Part shown: positions 36,197 through 48,059 of the stretch, piece after piece | How the letters are laid out: each line of letters starts with the position of its first letter | Position numbering within the stretch: position 1 is the first letter of the stretch | Assembly (NCBI RefSeq): GCF_036417845.1 | Contig: NC_089978.1 | Span: 127,068,183-127,132,182 of the forward strand | From: Apteryx mantelli | Taxonomy: Eukaryota; Chordata; Aves; Apterygiformes; Apterygidae | Direction: 5' to 3' | Length of the DNA stretch: 64,000 nt | Translations under genes and position numbers: made by a program | Notes under the pieces: generated by a model | Seen by the model: the letters and a program-made list of their open reading frames with translations, nothing else | What the model was told of the DNA's origin: nothing | Databases searched by the model: none

Positions 36197-38433
36197 TCTC
36201 AGTACTCTAAAAGCAACATGTAATACATCTTGCATACTGTGTAGTAGAGGCTAATGGAGCTGATGGCTATAAGTGCATAGAAGCCTGCATGGGGCTGGTA
36301 AAAGCTCACGTCCAACATGTCCACATTCATTGTCTGCACTTCATTTTGCTTCTTTTAAAGGAACTGTTTACATGTGAGAGGAACATAGATTTCAGTGAGT
36401 CACAACATTAAAAAAAAAAAAGCATATTTTTGACATGCCTTTATGTAAGCTGTGCATCTAGACTATAACTTTGAGCTTAAACAGTGAAATGGTAATTCTG
36501 AGGATTTTTTTTTTTCTTGCTAAACAAGCAGTGTTTTGGCTGTAGAACTGTGATGGATTTTTAGCTTTTGGCATATATCCCTCTTCTTTTGCTCTTTCAG
36601 TTATAAAAGAAATCAGATGAAGTTTAAATGTTTGTTTCTCCAAATAAACTGTCCTAAATGAAGTAAAAGTGAAAAAGGAAACTGTCTTTAAACAACTTAG
36701 GTATCACATTTACCCTCACTTCTCCCACAAGTTTATGAGGCAGGACTTTGTGCGCCCTCCAGTTAATGTCAAGCTGTAGCTGCCTTTTGCTCCTCCAAGT
36801 AGCAGACCATCTGGAGAGCTCTCCATTCAGCCTCCTTGGCTCAGTCAAAACTCTCAAGTTCGGTGGAAGTTCTGCTTCAGGAAGGGCCCAAAGAGCAGGA
36901 AACAGATGTTAGTAAGAGTGTCCTGCCTCAGGTAACTTAATAACAAGTGTACCAAGCCAAAATAACTTAAGTCAGTTAAATGGCGAGAACTATAGTTCAT
37001 GGTCTTTAGTTATTGGGTTACCTAAATCTAGATTTATGCAAGGGTTTATGTGCTTTTTGCATATGCCTTGCTTTTTTCAGCATTTGTAGCATCTTGCCTT
37101 CATGTACAGCTTGTCTGAAGACAGTGCTGGTCACCATCATAGTTTATTTCCAGATTACCAGAGGTTTGTCACTGGGTGCAAGCAGGCAGTTTTCTCCACA
37201 TACTTTGAATTGTCTTTTTAGTACTTCAGTGTTTTTTATCTTGTATTTGGCAAAAGGTCAACACACATAAAGTGCCAACATTCAAGTCCTACATATTCAG
37301 AGAAAGCCCTGTGAAGTGTCCAAAACAGTGAAGAGTTTAATATTTTGTTTTTCTTCTGAGTCCCTTTAATTCTGTGACTTTTCTGTTGTAAAATTTACCT
37401 TGGTCTATTAGTTATGCTAGGACCATGGGAAGCATACAGAGAACTCTTTAAACAAGACATTGGCACCTTATTTTCCAAGGCAAATGCACAAAATGGCTTC
37501 TTTGAATCTGCTTTTAGATTTTCTGCATTCATTATGTTCATTCATCATTTGAGCAGTCTCTCATTACAACACACCAAAAGGTTATAGGGAATCTGAGGTT
37601 AAAGAAAGGAATAGAACAAGTGAAACTGCAGAGCAAGACGGTATCAGGGGTATGTATGCGTACTCATCAGTGGGTATGCGTGTAGGTATCACATGTCAAG
37701 GAGAGCCATTTCATGCTGGTGACCAAGTGGAGTAGCATGCACAGGTCTGTACCCAGAGCCTTTCTCCAGTTCTCTCCTGTTTTTGAGAAGGGCCCAGACG
37801 CCATGTCTGCCTTGGGATTTCTTGAAATTCTCGTAAGACTACCTCTGTCAGATCTTTCTCAGAATCAGAACCTGTGTTCCCGGTTTGTGGTTGGTCTTCC
37901 TGTAGCTTAAAACACCCCCTTGCAAGATTATCACTGACCATTTAAGCTTTCTTTTTTATTGCTTATCTCCCTAGGAGCCTTTGATGAACGTAAGTAGGTA
38001 GACTGCTATGGGGTAGAGCAAAGGGTTTCCAAATGCACTATTGCTCTTTGGTTTACCATCATGAGAAAAGTGCACAGCGTAACAATCAGTGCTCTTCCTG
38101 AATGCAGCGTCCTTCATTCTTGCTTTAAGTTTCCTCTTGGGACCTGGGGGGATTGCCTTGTTTTTAGGTAGACCTGGCTGTCCCTCATTCACATGGTAGC
38201 TGCCTGCTGCCATTTTTCCATGTGAGAAGGTGAGTGTTTCCAAAGATACACTCAGGAAGCCTGGGAGATTATCTCTGTGACAGTCTTAATTTATGCCCAT
38301 TATTTTTTGCTATTTGTCCTGCTTTGGAAATTTCCATCTCCCAAATCCCTTTAGGAGAGGTAGGAAAAAACTCACTCTGTGAGGGTGATGAGGCAGAGGT
38401 GGTGTATTTATGTTTCAGAACTCCATAACAAGT

Positions 38434-38476
38434 ATTTTCCATTTTCTACTTCACTAACATCTCCCTGTAGGTAAGT
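38434..38476 (+). promoter_or_regulatory. Candidate recursive splice site (acceptor abutting donor)
   Basis: A pyrimidine-rich stretch (38434-38469) contains a near-consensus branch point, tcactaac (38451-38458), and ends ctccctgtag. It is followed immediately by gtaagtatt, a near-perfect 5' splice site. The AG (38469-38470) and GT (38471-38472) abut, as at known recursive 'zero-length exon' sites in long metazoan introns. It lies on the strand of the inferred CMSS1 host intron. The 13-base branch-to-AG distance is short but within range. Function is inferred. Confidence 0.4.
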
Positions 38477-40119
38477 ATTGAAGTTTGCTGACCATTTGAT
38501 GATGCTATTTTAGCATCTTATAAAGATTTTTCTCTTGCAGTAGTCCTCCTAAGTGAATATAAAAAATAAGTAGAAGACACAAGCAAGAAAGTCCTTTTTC
38601 TTAGCTAAATACTGTTAGCTGTAGCTGTTAGTAAATAAATGGTTTTACTTCATAAAAATTGAATGAAGCTACATAAAAGTACTTATTAATAGATCTGGTG
38701 GTTCTCTCATTAGCTTGTTCTTCTAAGGAAGAAAGGCCTACATCTGTCTGCCGGGCAGTGATCCCCAGTGACTTTTGTACCAGTTGAAAAATATATATTT
38801 TGATAATACTAAGTTTCAAAAAAATTAATAAAAATGGGTTCCTAGGTATAAGAGAGAGCTTAGTCCTCCACTGAGCAGAAAGCTACAGTGTGAGCTCATG
38901 GACCTTACTAATATTTGGAAAATCCCAAGAGGACACAAATCCATAGGAAGCCAAACCGTGTTGGTTCCACTGTTCATAGAGCTGCTTGCTCTGTTGTGTT
39001 TCTTTTTTAATCAAATTATTACTGTCTTTGCTAAACTTTTGCTGTTTTCCTAGTTTTTCTGTGTATGTTACTGTTGCCAAATACTAGAAACCACTAAGGG
39101 GACCAGTGTAATAAACAAGAACAAATAAGGACAGTCTCTGAAATGCTATTATTCGCAGATAGTTGACTTAGAAACAATTTTTATTTCAGATGTTATTAGT
39201 ATTTATTTTAGTCACAGCTTTCTTATGACCCTACACGCTTCTTTTCTCTCACTGGAAGATCAGCATATACTGCTGCTCACTTGCAAGTGTTTAAGAATTG
39301 CAGGGAGTGAAAGGAAGCAAAAATTAATAATTCAGGGTTTGAGAATGAGTTCTTATGTAAAAAGTAATGATTCTAAACTATAAAAATTAGACATGTTTTA
39401 AAATTTTCACACATGTTTTTCATGCAGAAGTTTGAAATTTTTTCCAATGAAAAATGTTCGTATTTCTAGTTTTTCATATTTTCCCATTTCTCCTCAATGC
39501 CAGTAGAGAAAGTAGGGGACAGAGTGGGGAGAAAATAATGAAATAATCACCAAGATACTTAATTTGGCTATAGCTGCTTATAAATGGCAAGTATTGTTCA
39601 TCAAAAGCTATGCCTATAAAAGCAGTTCAGCCTGTTAGTGAGGATCAGGGATCTTCAAACTTCTCGTGGTTATGTGTAATTGCCCAGCAGTATAATATTA
39701 CATTCACTTTAAATTCAAGTTATTTAGCAATCTTTCGAATCTCGGGTGGTCAAGCCTGCTTTTTTAACCCTTGAAAATGGCATGTCTGAAGGCTCTATGT
39801 GAATGATTCTTGCTACAAAAGTTGCTCAAATCTTCTGTAGAGACCCATCTCTGCTAACAACCCCTTTTTATACTCCCCTGTGCCACTGCTTTAAGACAGG
39901 TTTCCCTGTGGTAAAACTGTTTCCTTTATTACTTGTTTGTTTATATTGGTAGTGGTTTCCTTCTTACGGTTAATTATTGTTTCAAAGAAATTGCAATTTC
40001 CGTTCTGGTGTCGCTTGTTTTCTTTAGAGTTGTTCCCCGGTTGCCGTGATGTCTGTAAAATATTGTTCTGGGATTCTTTGTGTTTTGAAGGTGCAGTGTT
40101 CTGAGTGATGATCCTTAAC

Positions 40120-40168
40120 CTTGTTTTTTCTCCCTCTCTCTTTTCTTTTCTTTCAGATCCAGGTAAGA
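40120..40168 (+). promoter_or_regulatory. Candidate recursive splice site or 6-nt microexon
   Basis: A long, almost pure pyrimidine tract (40127-40154) ends in tttcag, then six bases ATCCAG (40157-40162), then gtaagagc. Both AG dinucleotides are usable: the first would define a 6-nt microexon in phase 0 (Ile-Gln if in frame), and the second abuts the donor as a recursive site would. This is the strongest polypyrimidine tract plus acceptor I noticed on the plus strand. Confidence 0.4.
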
Positions 40169-42140
40169 GCAACATTTGCAGTGATTTTTGTTTTTGAAGA
40201 ATTTCTCCTTTGGTAAAGTATTAAGCCCTTTTTCTCTCTTCCTTTAATAATGGTATAGAGTTTCTCTATAGTAAAAACAAATAAACAAAAAAGTCCTGTG
40301 CCAAGGTTAATGTTATGCCCTTTTGAATGTTCTGACATGGTTGTTAGAAGAGAATTTGAAAATTTCAAAAAGGTGTCTGGGTTTTTTCTTAATAATTTTC
40401 TCTGTGGAAGGTGACAGATAGTACAAGTACACAAGCCAGTCATTGACTGTCACCTGCAGTCGCAGTAACTGCCCAGAAACGTTCATATAGCCTGCCATAC
40501 ACCTAAAGAAGTTTGAAATAGATTTTCCTTTAGCAAAGCAGAGTGAGCTGCTTCAGACATACTATGGGATGTCAGCATGCTGAAAGGCCCTGTCCAAGTT
40601 TATACCTAAGATTATAAAGTAGTAATTTCTTTATCTGTGTATACCCTAAAAGAAATTAAGGCTGGCTAGCTAGCAAAAGAACCATATTTAGTAGATAATG
40701 TTAAACACATACTTTAACTTCAATCATGATTCAGCAAAGTAATTAACATGAGTTGCAAGACCAGGATTCCAGATTTGCTTTTTTTAAAAACAAGTCTGAT
40801 ATATCTTTACTTTTTAGTAATGATTTGGGGACTGCACTCTGCTGTGTTGTTCTCTCCTCAGCAATTACTAACTGTAGATTTGGAAGCTGCTTGTTAAAAG
40901 ACTGCAATCCCAAGGAAAAAGATCTTTCATTTAGCAGGCCTAGAGACGATTTTTGGTTATGAGAGAATTGGTATATTGTAGGGAGTCGTGCAACTATAAA
41001 TATGACTTCCTGTGCATTAGACATGTTTGCCAGTTGCTGGAAGCTTTAAAAAAGAGATCTTGTCTGGTTACAATTCACAATCAACCTATGGAAACGGGTT
41101 GAGAACAGCAGGCCATTTCTTTTGTCAGGAACACTGTTGGTTCGTAGGATTGCAGTTCTGCTTTTTCGTTTTTGTTTTTTTTCCCTTTTCCTACATGTGT
41201 ACAGTTTTAATCAATCATTAAGAGGCTCCAGCATGAGGTAATGCTGCAAAGAGGCATTTTGAATTCTGTGATCCTTAATAAAGGGTTAATGGAAACACTG
41301 GTATTGCAATCTTTTTGGTCAAAACTGTCTGTCATTTGGACGGTATGTAGCTGTTTGGACAATATGTGGCATCTAAGGCAGGCTCTGCGCTGCTGATAAG
41401 CATAATATTCCTTTGGGTTTTGTGTGTTTTTAGAAGACCAAAACTAAAATGAGGAAACAGTGTAATTCATACTGGGAAATGAGGCCTCCTAATCTTTAAA
41501 ATTCTCTGGCATCTATATTGTCACAATTTAACCTCAGAAAGGCTCTCTATAGTCATCTGGTCTGATTGTTTGTACAGTGCGAGGCCAAAATCTCTCACTT
41601 AGTATTCAAACTGATTTACTAGGATTTCAGCCTCTAATGAAGTCAATGCAAGTTCTGTGAATTTTATCAAGGTTTAAATATGCTTCTTCATCATCAGTCC
41701 ATTCTTAAGGCAGTAAGTGACACTCTCAAGTGAACTCTGGATGCTGAGATGCTTTATGCCAGCAGACACAGCTTATAGTTGCGCAGGTGTTCATCCTCAT
41801 CTTGACCCCTGCCATGCCACTGATCCCTATTTGGGAATGCGAAAGAGGTGGTGGTAATGTGGGAAGGAGGGGGGAGGGTAGAGGAGCAGTGATACAGGTT
41901 GCATGTGAAGGAGTAAGGAAAAGGTGTGACAAAGCTGGCATCAGTGAGGCGCTGCTTCAGAAAGGTAAGGAAACATTGACCTAAGAGTTAAGGAGTATGA
42001 TTCTTCCAATTTTTGTCTACGCATTGGCCTGATTATGTTGTTCTTTTAAGGGTAACCAGATTTTGAAGAGATTTGAGCCCTTAGGTAGTGGCTGTCAGTT
42101 AATGGGAGAAACCTGACAGAAAGTAAAAGGGATGCCTATG

Positions 42141-42170
42141 CTCTCCCTCTCTCCCTCTCTTTTTCTCTCA
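42141..42170. repeat. (CTCCCT)n pyrimidine-rich repeat
   Basis: Pure C/T run of CTCTCC-like units. Polypyrimidine low complexity with no acceptor AG directly after it. Confidence 0.75.
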
Positions 42171-42880
42171 CTATTCTTCTTTCTGACAATCTCTTTGTTA
42201 GTTAAAGTTTCATCATATTTGAGACTCTGAGGCAGAACAAAGTCTTGATTACCAGTCAAGAGCATTGCATTTGTTTCCTCCTGTCATCTTCCCTCCTCTA
42301 TAGACTATTCCTGCTTTCGTCAAAAATGTCATGTGGTGGTATGTGCTCCACAGAGGAGCAGAGACCCTGACATTGTGGCACCTGCTTTGGGCCATAGAAA
42401 AAAGTAGAGGGAGTTTTGCATCAACATGCAGTGCGCGTTTGTATACTGCACACACAGCACAAGTCCCGGTCATATGAATGGGCTTATGCTCGCTCTCCCT
42501 CTCTTGGGCCTGAAGGAGAGAACGATTAGGGCTGAAGAAAACGTAGATCTCACTTCCTGGAGATCAGTTTCTGCCCTAGCTTTGTGGAGTCACTTTCCAT
42601 CATTCAAATAAAAATGAAAGCAATCCATAGTCCTACATCTTAATCACAGGTAGAAATATTACTTCCTTTTATCTGAGTGCTGTCCTATGGCTTAAAAATA
42701 AGGTTCCTACAAACAAACAATCCATTTCTCCTGAAGGTTTTTCATTATCATGAGGTTTATAACCTGGAAATAGAACTGAAGTCCATATTCTTTATTTTGA
42801 AATATAAATTTAACTGCAAATATGCTGGGTTATTTTGTTTTCACTGTCTTTGATTTTTTTCCCCCCAGAGTTTTCCTCTT

Positions 42881-42906
42881 AAAAAAAAAAAAAAAGAAGA
42901 AGAAGT
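42881..42906. repeat. A15 run followed by (AAG)n
   Basis: Homopurine tract of 15 As then GAAGAAGAAG. No retroposed body is recognisable next to it. Confidence 0.85.
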
Positions 42907-45900
42907 AAAAATGAGTTAAATATAGACCTAGATTACATCACTTGGTCTGTAATACTTACATTTTCTAGAAGGATACCAGTTTACTGCCAAAATATGACTC
43001 AAAAGATCAATAGCAAGCAATCTGTACAAGTTTACACAAGAGAACTGAAGTATTTCATTCCCTAAGCATTGTGCTTTAAAAGCACACATTGCAAAAATAG
43101 ATACTTTTGGGGAAGACTGCTTTTTTAATTTTCACTGTTGCCCTCAGAAGTATGTCCAAACAGTTATAGGGATTTTTTTCTGAGAAATCTGTGGCTGCAC
43201 ACTGAGAACATAGAGGAATTTGAATGTCTGTGACTTCAAATGCTCACACTTAACAGAGGTCAGTGATAATACTTCTCTTCACAGAGACAGTCTCAAAGTA
43301 AAAAATTGCTCTTAATTTACAAGCTTGATGCATTTTTATCATAACAAAGAACTCAAATGGAGGTCTGAAAGATGCATTGCTGTTTAAGGATGTGGATCAT
43401 GGTGGCTGTGGTTGAGAGATTCATTTGCTATGTCTTTATAAGCATTAGTATGCACTGCATATGATGATATTTAGCATGCTTTGATTCATTTGAACTCGTA
43501 ATACATAGAAGCGAATGGTCCTCTCTTCATGTCTGTGCTTGGTTAATGTTCTGTAGAAGAAAGTTATTTGGCCAAAATAACTACTGAAATAATAGACACA
43601 TCTCTCATTTTTGTATGTTCCAGTTTTGTTGAATGTGGCAAACGTTTTGCTCATCAGTCATTGTCTTAACAGTTTTCCTAATCCTTCATTTGCTGGTCCT
43701 TTTGGCAAGTCAAATGTCAGAAGGGAAAAGGAAGGAGAGCCACCTCTTTTTTCTTTTAATCCAAGATTTAAAAATTATATACAAGTCTTTCAAGCTCTAG
43801 GAGGAAAAATGTGCAGTTTAGCAAAGAACCCTGTCCCTTTGGTTCAGCTCATGCTTTTTATTAAACTGTTTGGCTCTTGACTTAACATTATCTACACAGT
43901 AAATGATAGTTAAAGTCTCCACAGCATATCAAGCAATTCCAGAAGCGTCCTGACCGTCTACAGATTGTAATGTTTGATAGGCCTGGGGGCTTTTAGGCTT
44001 TAAATGTTTGGGCATGTCATAGCTTTTAGGGTTGAGAAAAAGCACAAATTGTAGAAAAACAACCGAGAGGAAAAGTAGAAATTGGGAAGTTAAAAAGTGG
44101 GGTAGGAAAGAAGGGCAACTCAGGCTGTAAGGGCTTTCAGCTTTAGGTTTGTTGTTGTGCATTCCTTGAGTTTGGCATTCATCTGTTGAGATTGTGAGAG
44201 CAGCCTTCATTATTCTTACCAGTTTACCCACCACAAAGTTTTGTTCTCTTTTTACGCAGCGCTTGTCAAAATGCTATGACAACTAGCTGGTTTTAGACAA
44301 ACAGAGCCTGGCTCTAAAAAGGCAGTATGTCTGCAAGGCAAACATGGAGGGCAGCCATTGGCACTGGAAGAAGTAAGAAACCGCAGATTGTTTTCTCATT
44401 GGATGAAGAGCTTAAAGCAACGTAAAGTTAATTGAAGAATTCCTTGAAAGTGAAGTCAGACTAAAATAAAAGCTTAGGGGTCTATAATTTACTAAATGTG
44501 AAAGCTTTGTAAGCAGTAGTGAAGCTAAAAGTTTGAAAAGAACATATTTTAGTAAACAGATCTGGCTTGTGTTATGGACTGTCCTGTTTTAATTATTTGT
44601 CCAAATAATGTAGGTTTGCAGTAGGATCTCTAATTAGGCACAGTTTGATTTATTGAGCTGGCCCCATATAAACCATGATGTCATGCTGTACTGCTCAAAA
44701 TTACAGCTCTGCTCTTGCAGTTTAAAGATGATTATTTTTAACTTTGGAATGTTTCAGTTTTGTGCATCTTGGCTTTTTGCTTTGTGAACTTAAGATGTTC
44801 ACTTCTCCCCTCCTGCCTCTTCCTCCAGATCAAAGTGTTTTGCTGTAATGTAACCAGCATAAAAACTATTGAAACGGACTTCAGAAAACACTCTTCTCTT
44901 TAAATGTTGTTGGTAATTAAGGAAAAGGCAAGAATATTCATGCTTGCTTTCAAGCGGGTTGAGAAGTAGATACGGTAGGTATTGAACTGTGTTTTGCCAG
45001 GTGTCCAGATGCTGATGCCATTCCAGAGCAGGAACACTTCATTTACAGCTTTAAAGATCTTAGTATTCTTTTGATGCTGTAATTGAAGAAAAAAAATGGG
45101 AGGATCCGCATTGCCTATTACTGCAGGTAATAATTATGTACTAGGAACAGGAGCTCTCATGAAGTTGAGTTTTTACTCATATGTCTTGCATTTTCTGCTC
45201 ATTTCCCATTTGAACAGGAAAATTTGCCTTTAGTTAAACCTAGGTCCGTTCCAACTGCCAAGAGAAGGCTTTTCACAGGAGGGTTTCTGCATTTCCATAC
45301 AGAGAAGGTCTCACTTCTGCAGAAGGGAGCAGCATCCCTGCTTGCCAGCATCCCCAATCTGGAGCTGCGGGCAAAGGGACAACACACAGCAGGGTGTGGA
45401 GGAACGGAGGAGTGAAAGTTAGGTCAGAACATTGTCATATTGGTCCTCTCCCTCCAGCCTCTTCCAGCATATTAAAGCATTTCAGGGCAGGGTAAGCTTT
45501 TCTGTGGAGAAGTCAAGGCAGCTTTAGGCTGGGATGGAGCCTGACATCAAACGGGAACAAGAATAAGGGCACTGGGGTCTCGCACTTAAAACTGGTGGCA
45601 CTTACCTGTAGATGTCTTAAGGTGGGAGTCATATTTGGGAGGCAGTAGTTGTGGCACGGAAAGACAGACTCCATTTTCAAGGAGAGCAGTAAGGATTTCT
45701 GAGCAGAGGGGAAGACAAAAATGTTTTCCTGTAGGTTTTAGAGGGGAGAGTTGGTAAACTGCCCCTTGGGAATGACTGCAGTGTTTCAGGCTTGTGTAGG
45801 TTGAAAATAATGCATTTTGAACCAGTGCAAAGCTATACTACTTATGAGAAGCCTTGATAACATAACAGCTGACTGTGTTTCTATGCTATAAATTGTGTAT

Positions 45901-46731
45901 ATAAACCAGATTACCACTTAAAAGGCTTATAAAGAGCCATGAGATTTTTTTAGTTTTTTTTAAGGGTATTCTCAAACGAGTACAATATTTTTAATAAGAT
46001 CAGTTGTTGACTAACATATTGTTTTTAAACATATGCTGCTTTTAGTCCTCCTGTAACTAGTTTCAGTTTAGCTAATGAAGGTTGGAGAGAAGGCTACATG
46101 GGGGAGAAGAGGGGAAAGTTCATACTCTCCCTGTACTTAGTGCCAGTGAATGTAAATGGATGGAAAGTATGTGCGAGTTTGCTAACAAATAGTATGTATA
46201 GTGGAAAGACTTGATGTCTCAGTTCAGTTTAGGAAAATATCTATTCATGTGCTTGCTTTGACCTCATGAAGTTGCCAAGTGAAAACAAATTTAACCATTT
46301 AGAGTAAGATTAGAGCCTTAATCCTTTGAGGATTCACATATCCAGTTTGCAGGCAGTAACATGGTGACTATAATTTCTTGGTGTCATAAGATGGACAGAA
46401 ATTTACTGAAGTGTAACATTGCATGAGTTTCCATCTCTTGTTGATTGTAAACTGTGAGAAACTTTCCACAGTGGCTGAAATCTCAGAACAGCTAGCTTTC
46501 CATAATGAGTAGACCACCTGTTTTGTTTAGTTTTGAGAAAATTAAATGAAAATAAGTGGTAGATTTCAGATAATTCCATGATGCTTATGTTTTGTCTTGC
46601 ATTAACACATACGTGTCTTCTTTTATTTTAATCACACAAAAGGAATGGGATCTCTTTTGCAGGATGGTAATCAGCAGGTAGTTGAAACGGATCTTGCCGT
46701 GAGATTTCAGTAAAGTGACTCTCGTACAGTC

Positions 46732-46772
46732 TGTGCGTGTGTGTGCACACGTGCACATGCATGCATGTGCGT
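46732..46772. repeat. 41-base strictly alternating purine-pyrimidine tract (Z-DNA-prone)
   Basis: Every base from 46732 to 46772 alternates pyrimidine and purine (TG, CG, CA and AT steps), including the palindromic core gtgcacacgtgcac and a second palindrome atgcatgcat. Alternating tracts of this length with few AT steps are known to favour left-handed DNA under supercoiling. Confidence 0.85.
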
Positions 46773-46952
46773 TGTTTTTGTTCTTATTTTCTTTAATAGG
46801 TCTGGCAATATACTTGATACTGAAACAGAAGCAGTCAGACCTTGAGAAGCTTATGACTGGTAGCAGTTTAATTCTTTTCTGTGTAATAAATGACTGACGT
46901 AGGTTTAATTATTTTTCTTTGGCAAGTCTTTACTTGACATTTGCTTGCTGAA

Positions 46953-47135
46953 ACTTGGAACAGCCTGCCTCTGAGTGGCATAACAGCTTTGCCATTACTT
47001 TACATCTGGTCCTTAAAACTGGACTTTTATCCATAAGCTGTTTTATAACTCGGAGAGAAGCTGTGGGTTTGAAATTACTCAGTGAGAATCTGTGGCCTGC
47101 ACTGTATGATGAAGTGATCCTAATGGCCAGGCAAG
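46953..47135 (+). mobile_element. Ancient CR1-type LINE 3' fragment (plus orientation, decayed)
   Basis: The order ggaacagcctgcc, then ccttaaaactgga, then ataagctgttttat, then gaatctgtggcctgcactgt, then a tgatcctaatggcc end resembles the old CR1-type tail ending 'gtggcctgtgttatacagga...gatgatcataatggtcc'. Heavy divergence and an internal deletion make the exact ends uncertain. Confidence 0.55.
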
Positions 47136-47163
47136 ATGGGAAGGTGGTGAGAAGAAACAAAAC

Positions 47164-47432
47164 AGGGAGGTGGCAGTCAAACCTACTTGCTGCTGAGAGG
47201 CCTCTGGAACTGCCAGGAGGTCCCGGGGGAAAGTAATGATACTTTGCAGTTATGGAACTTTCAGCAGCTTCTCTTTCCTTTTGCTCTACAATGTGAAGCT
47301 TTCTAGCATCACATGGAAAAGAGTCTCTTCAATAACACATGCATGAAGGCATTTTCTTGGTATTGATTCCCCAAATCAACCAGAGAGGCAGTGTACAAAA
47401 GTATTTGGACAGAGAGGGAGGTGGCAGTCAAA
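47164..47432. repeat. 18-bp direct repeats flanking a 233-bp segment
   Basis: AGGGAGGTGGCAGTCAAA occurs exactly at 47164-47181 and 47415-47432. The copies could be a target-site duplication around an unrecognised insertion or a remnant of a larger local duplication. The enclosed segment has no poly(A) tail and no terminal inverted repeats that I can see. Confidence 0.8.
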
Positions 47433-47439
47433 TCTGGTG

Positions 47440-47940
47440 CACAGGGTGTCCTGTGGAGGTGCAGTCATGTGAATGAGGAGGACAGGGGAAAGGGCATGTT
47501 TGGCAGCCTTGTACTTTGAACAGGTTCTTTGCCATTGATTAATGATGTAGTGGCCACAAACAAGAAGTTACCACACATCTCTTGGGATCTTCCTCCACCC
47601 CCTCATTCCTTCTTTCTCAGCTGCAGTTGTTCTCTAGCCTGTTTTGGTCAGAATGAACTGGCTCAACTGAAAAAGCTGAAGGAGTTCACCTGTGCTCCAG
47701 GCATCATGCCTCTGGAAATTCCTAAACTGCTCAAGTTTCATGTCAACACTGTCCAATTACAGCACTGTAATTTAGAGTAATTTATAAATCTGTATCTGTC
47801 GTGGGTAAGATTTGCATAAACCACATCCATTAAATATAAAAGAACTGCTATTAAATAATTAAGTAATAAAAAGATCACACCATCATTAAGTAACACAATA
47901 AACTCTGTAAGAAAGGCTATCGTGTCTTTATATCCAAGTT
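47440..47940. other. Gene-free intronic stretch
   Basis: Unique AT-rich sequence. The 83-codon plus-strand frame at 47529-47780 has no recognised domain. Confidence 0.5.
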
Positions 47941-47944
47941 CTTT

Positions 47945-48056
47945 GAAGAACAGAAGAACAGATGTACTAGATCAGACCAATGTCCATCCAGCTTAGTACC
48001 TTGTCTCCAGCTGTAGCCACTAGCCACAGAGAGATTACAGGAACAAGGCAAGCACA
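47945..48056 (-). mobile_element. Ancient CR1-type LINE 3' end (minus orientation)
   Basis: Read on the plus strand, gaacagaagaaca, then tagatcagaccaatgtccat, then ccagcttagtaccttgtctcc, then gtagccactagccacagag follow, in reverse complement, the conserved terminus seen at 21.3 kb ('agatggaccattggtctgacccagtatggccgttcttatg' family, cited here only by its pattern). The same family in opposite orientation supports the identification. Confidence 0.75.
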
Positions 48057-48059
48057 GTC

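Larger units (their letters stand above)
33670..38440. other. Gene-free intronic stretch
   Basis: Unique AT-rich sequence with T-run 34421-34433 and A-runs 36183-36196 and 36410-36421. I see no exon or transposon end. Confidence 0.55.
40170..46720. other. Gene-free intronic stretch
   Basis: Unique sequence with a C/T-rich patch at 42141-42170 and an A15-(AAG)n repeat at 42881-42906. I see no exon, RNA gene or transposon end. Confidence 0.55.
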
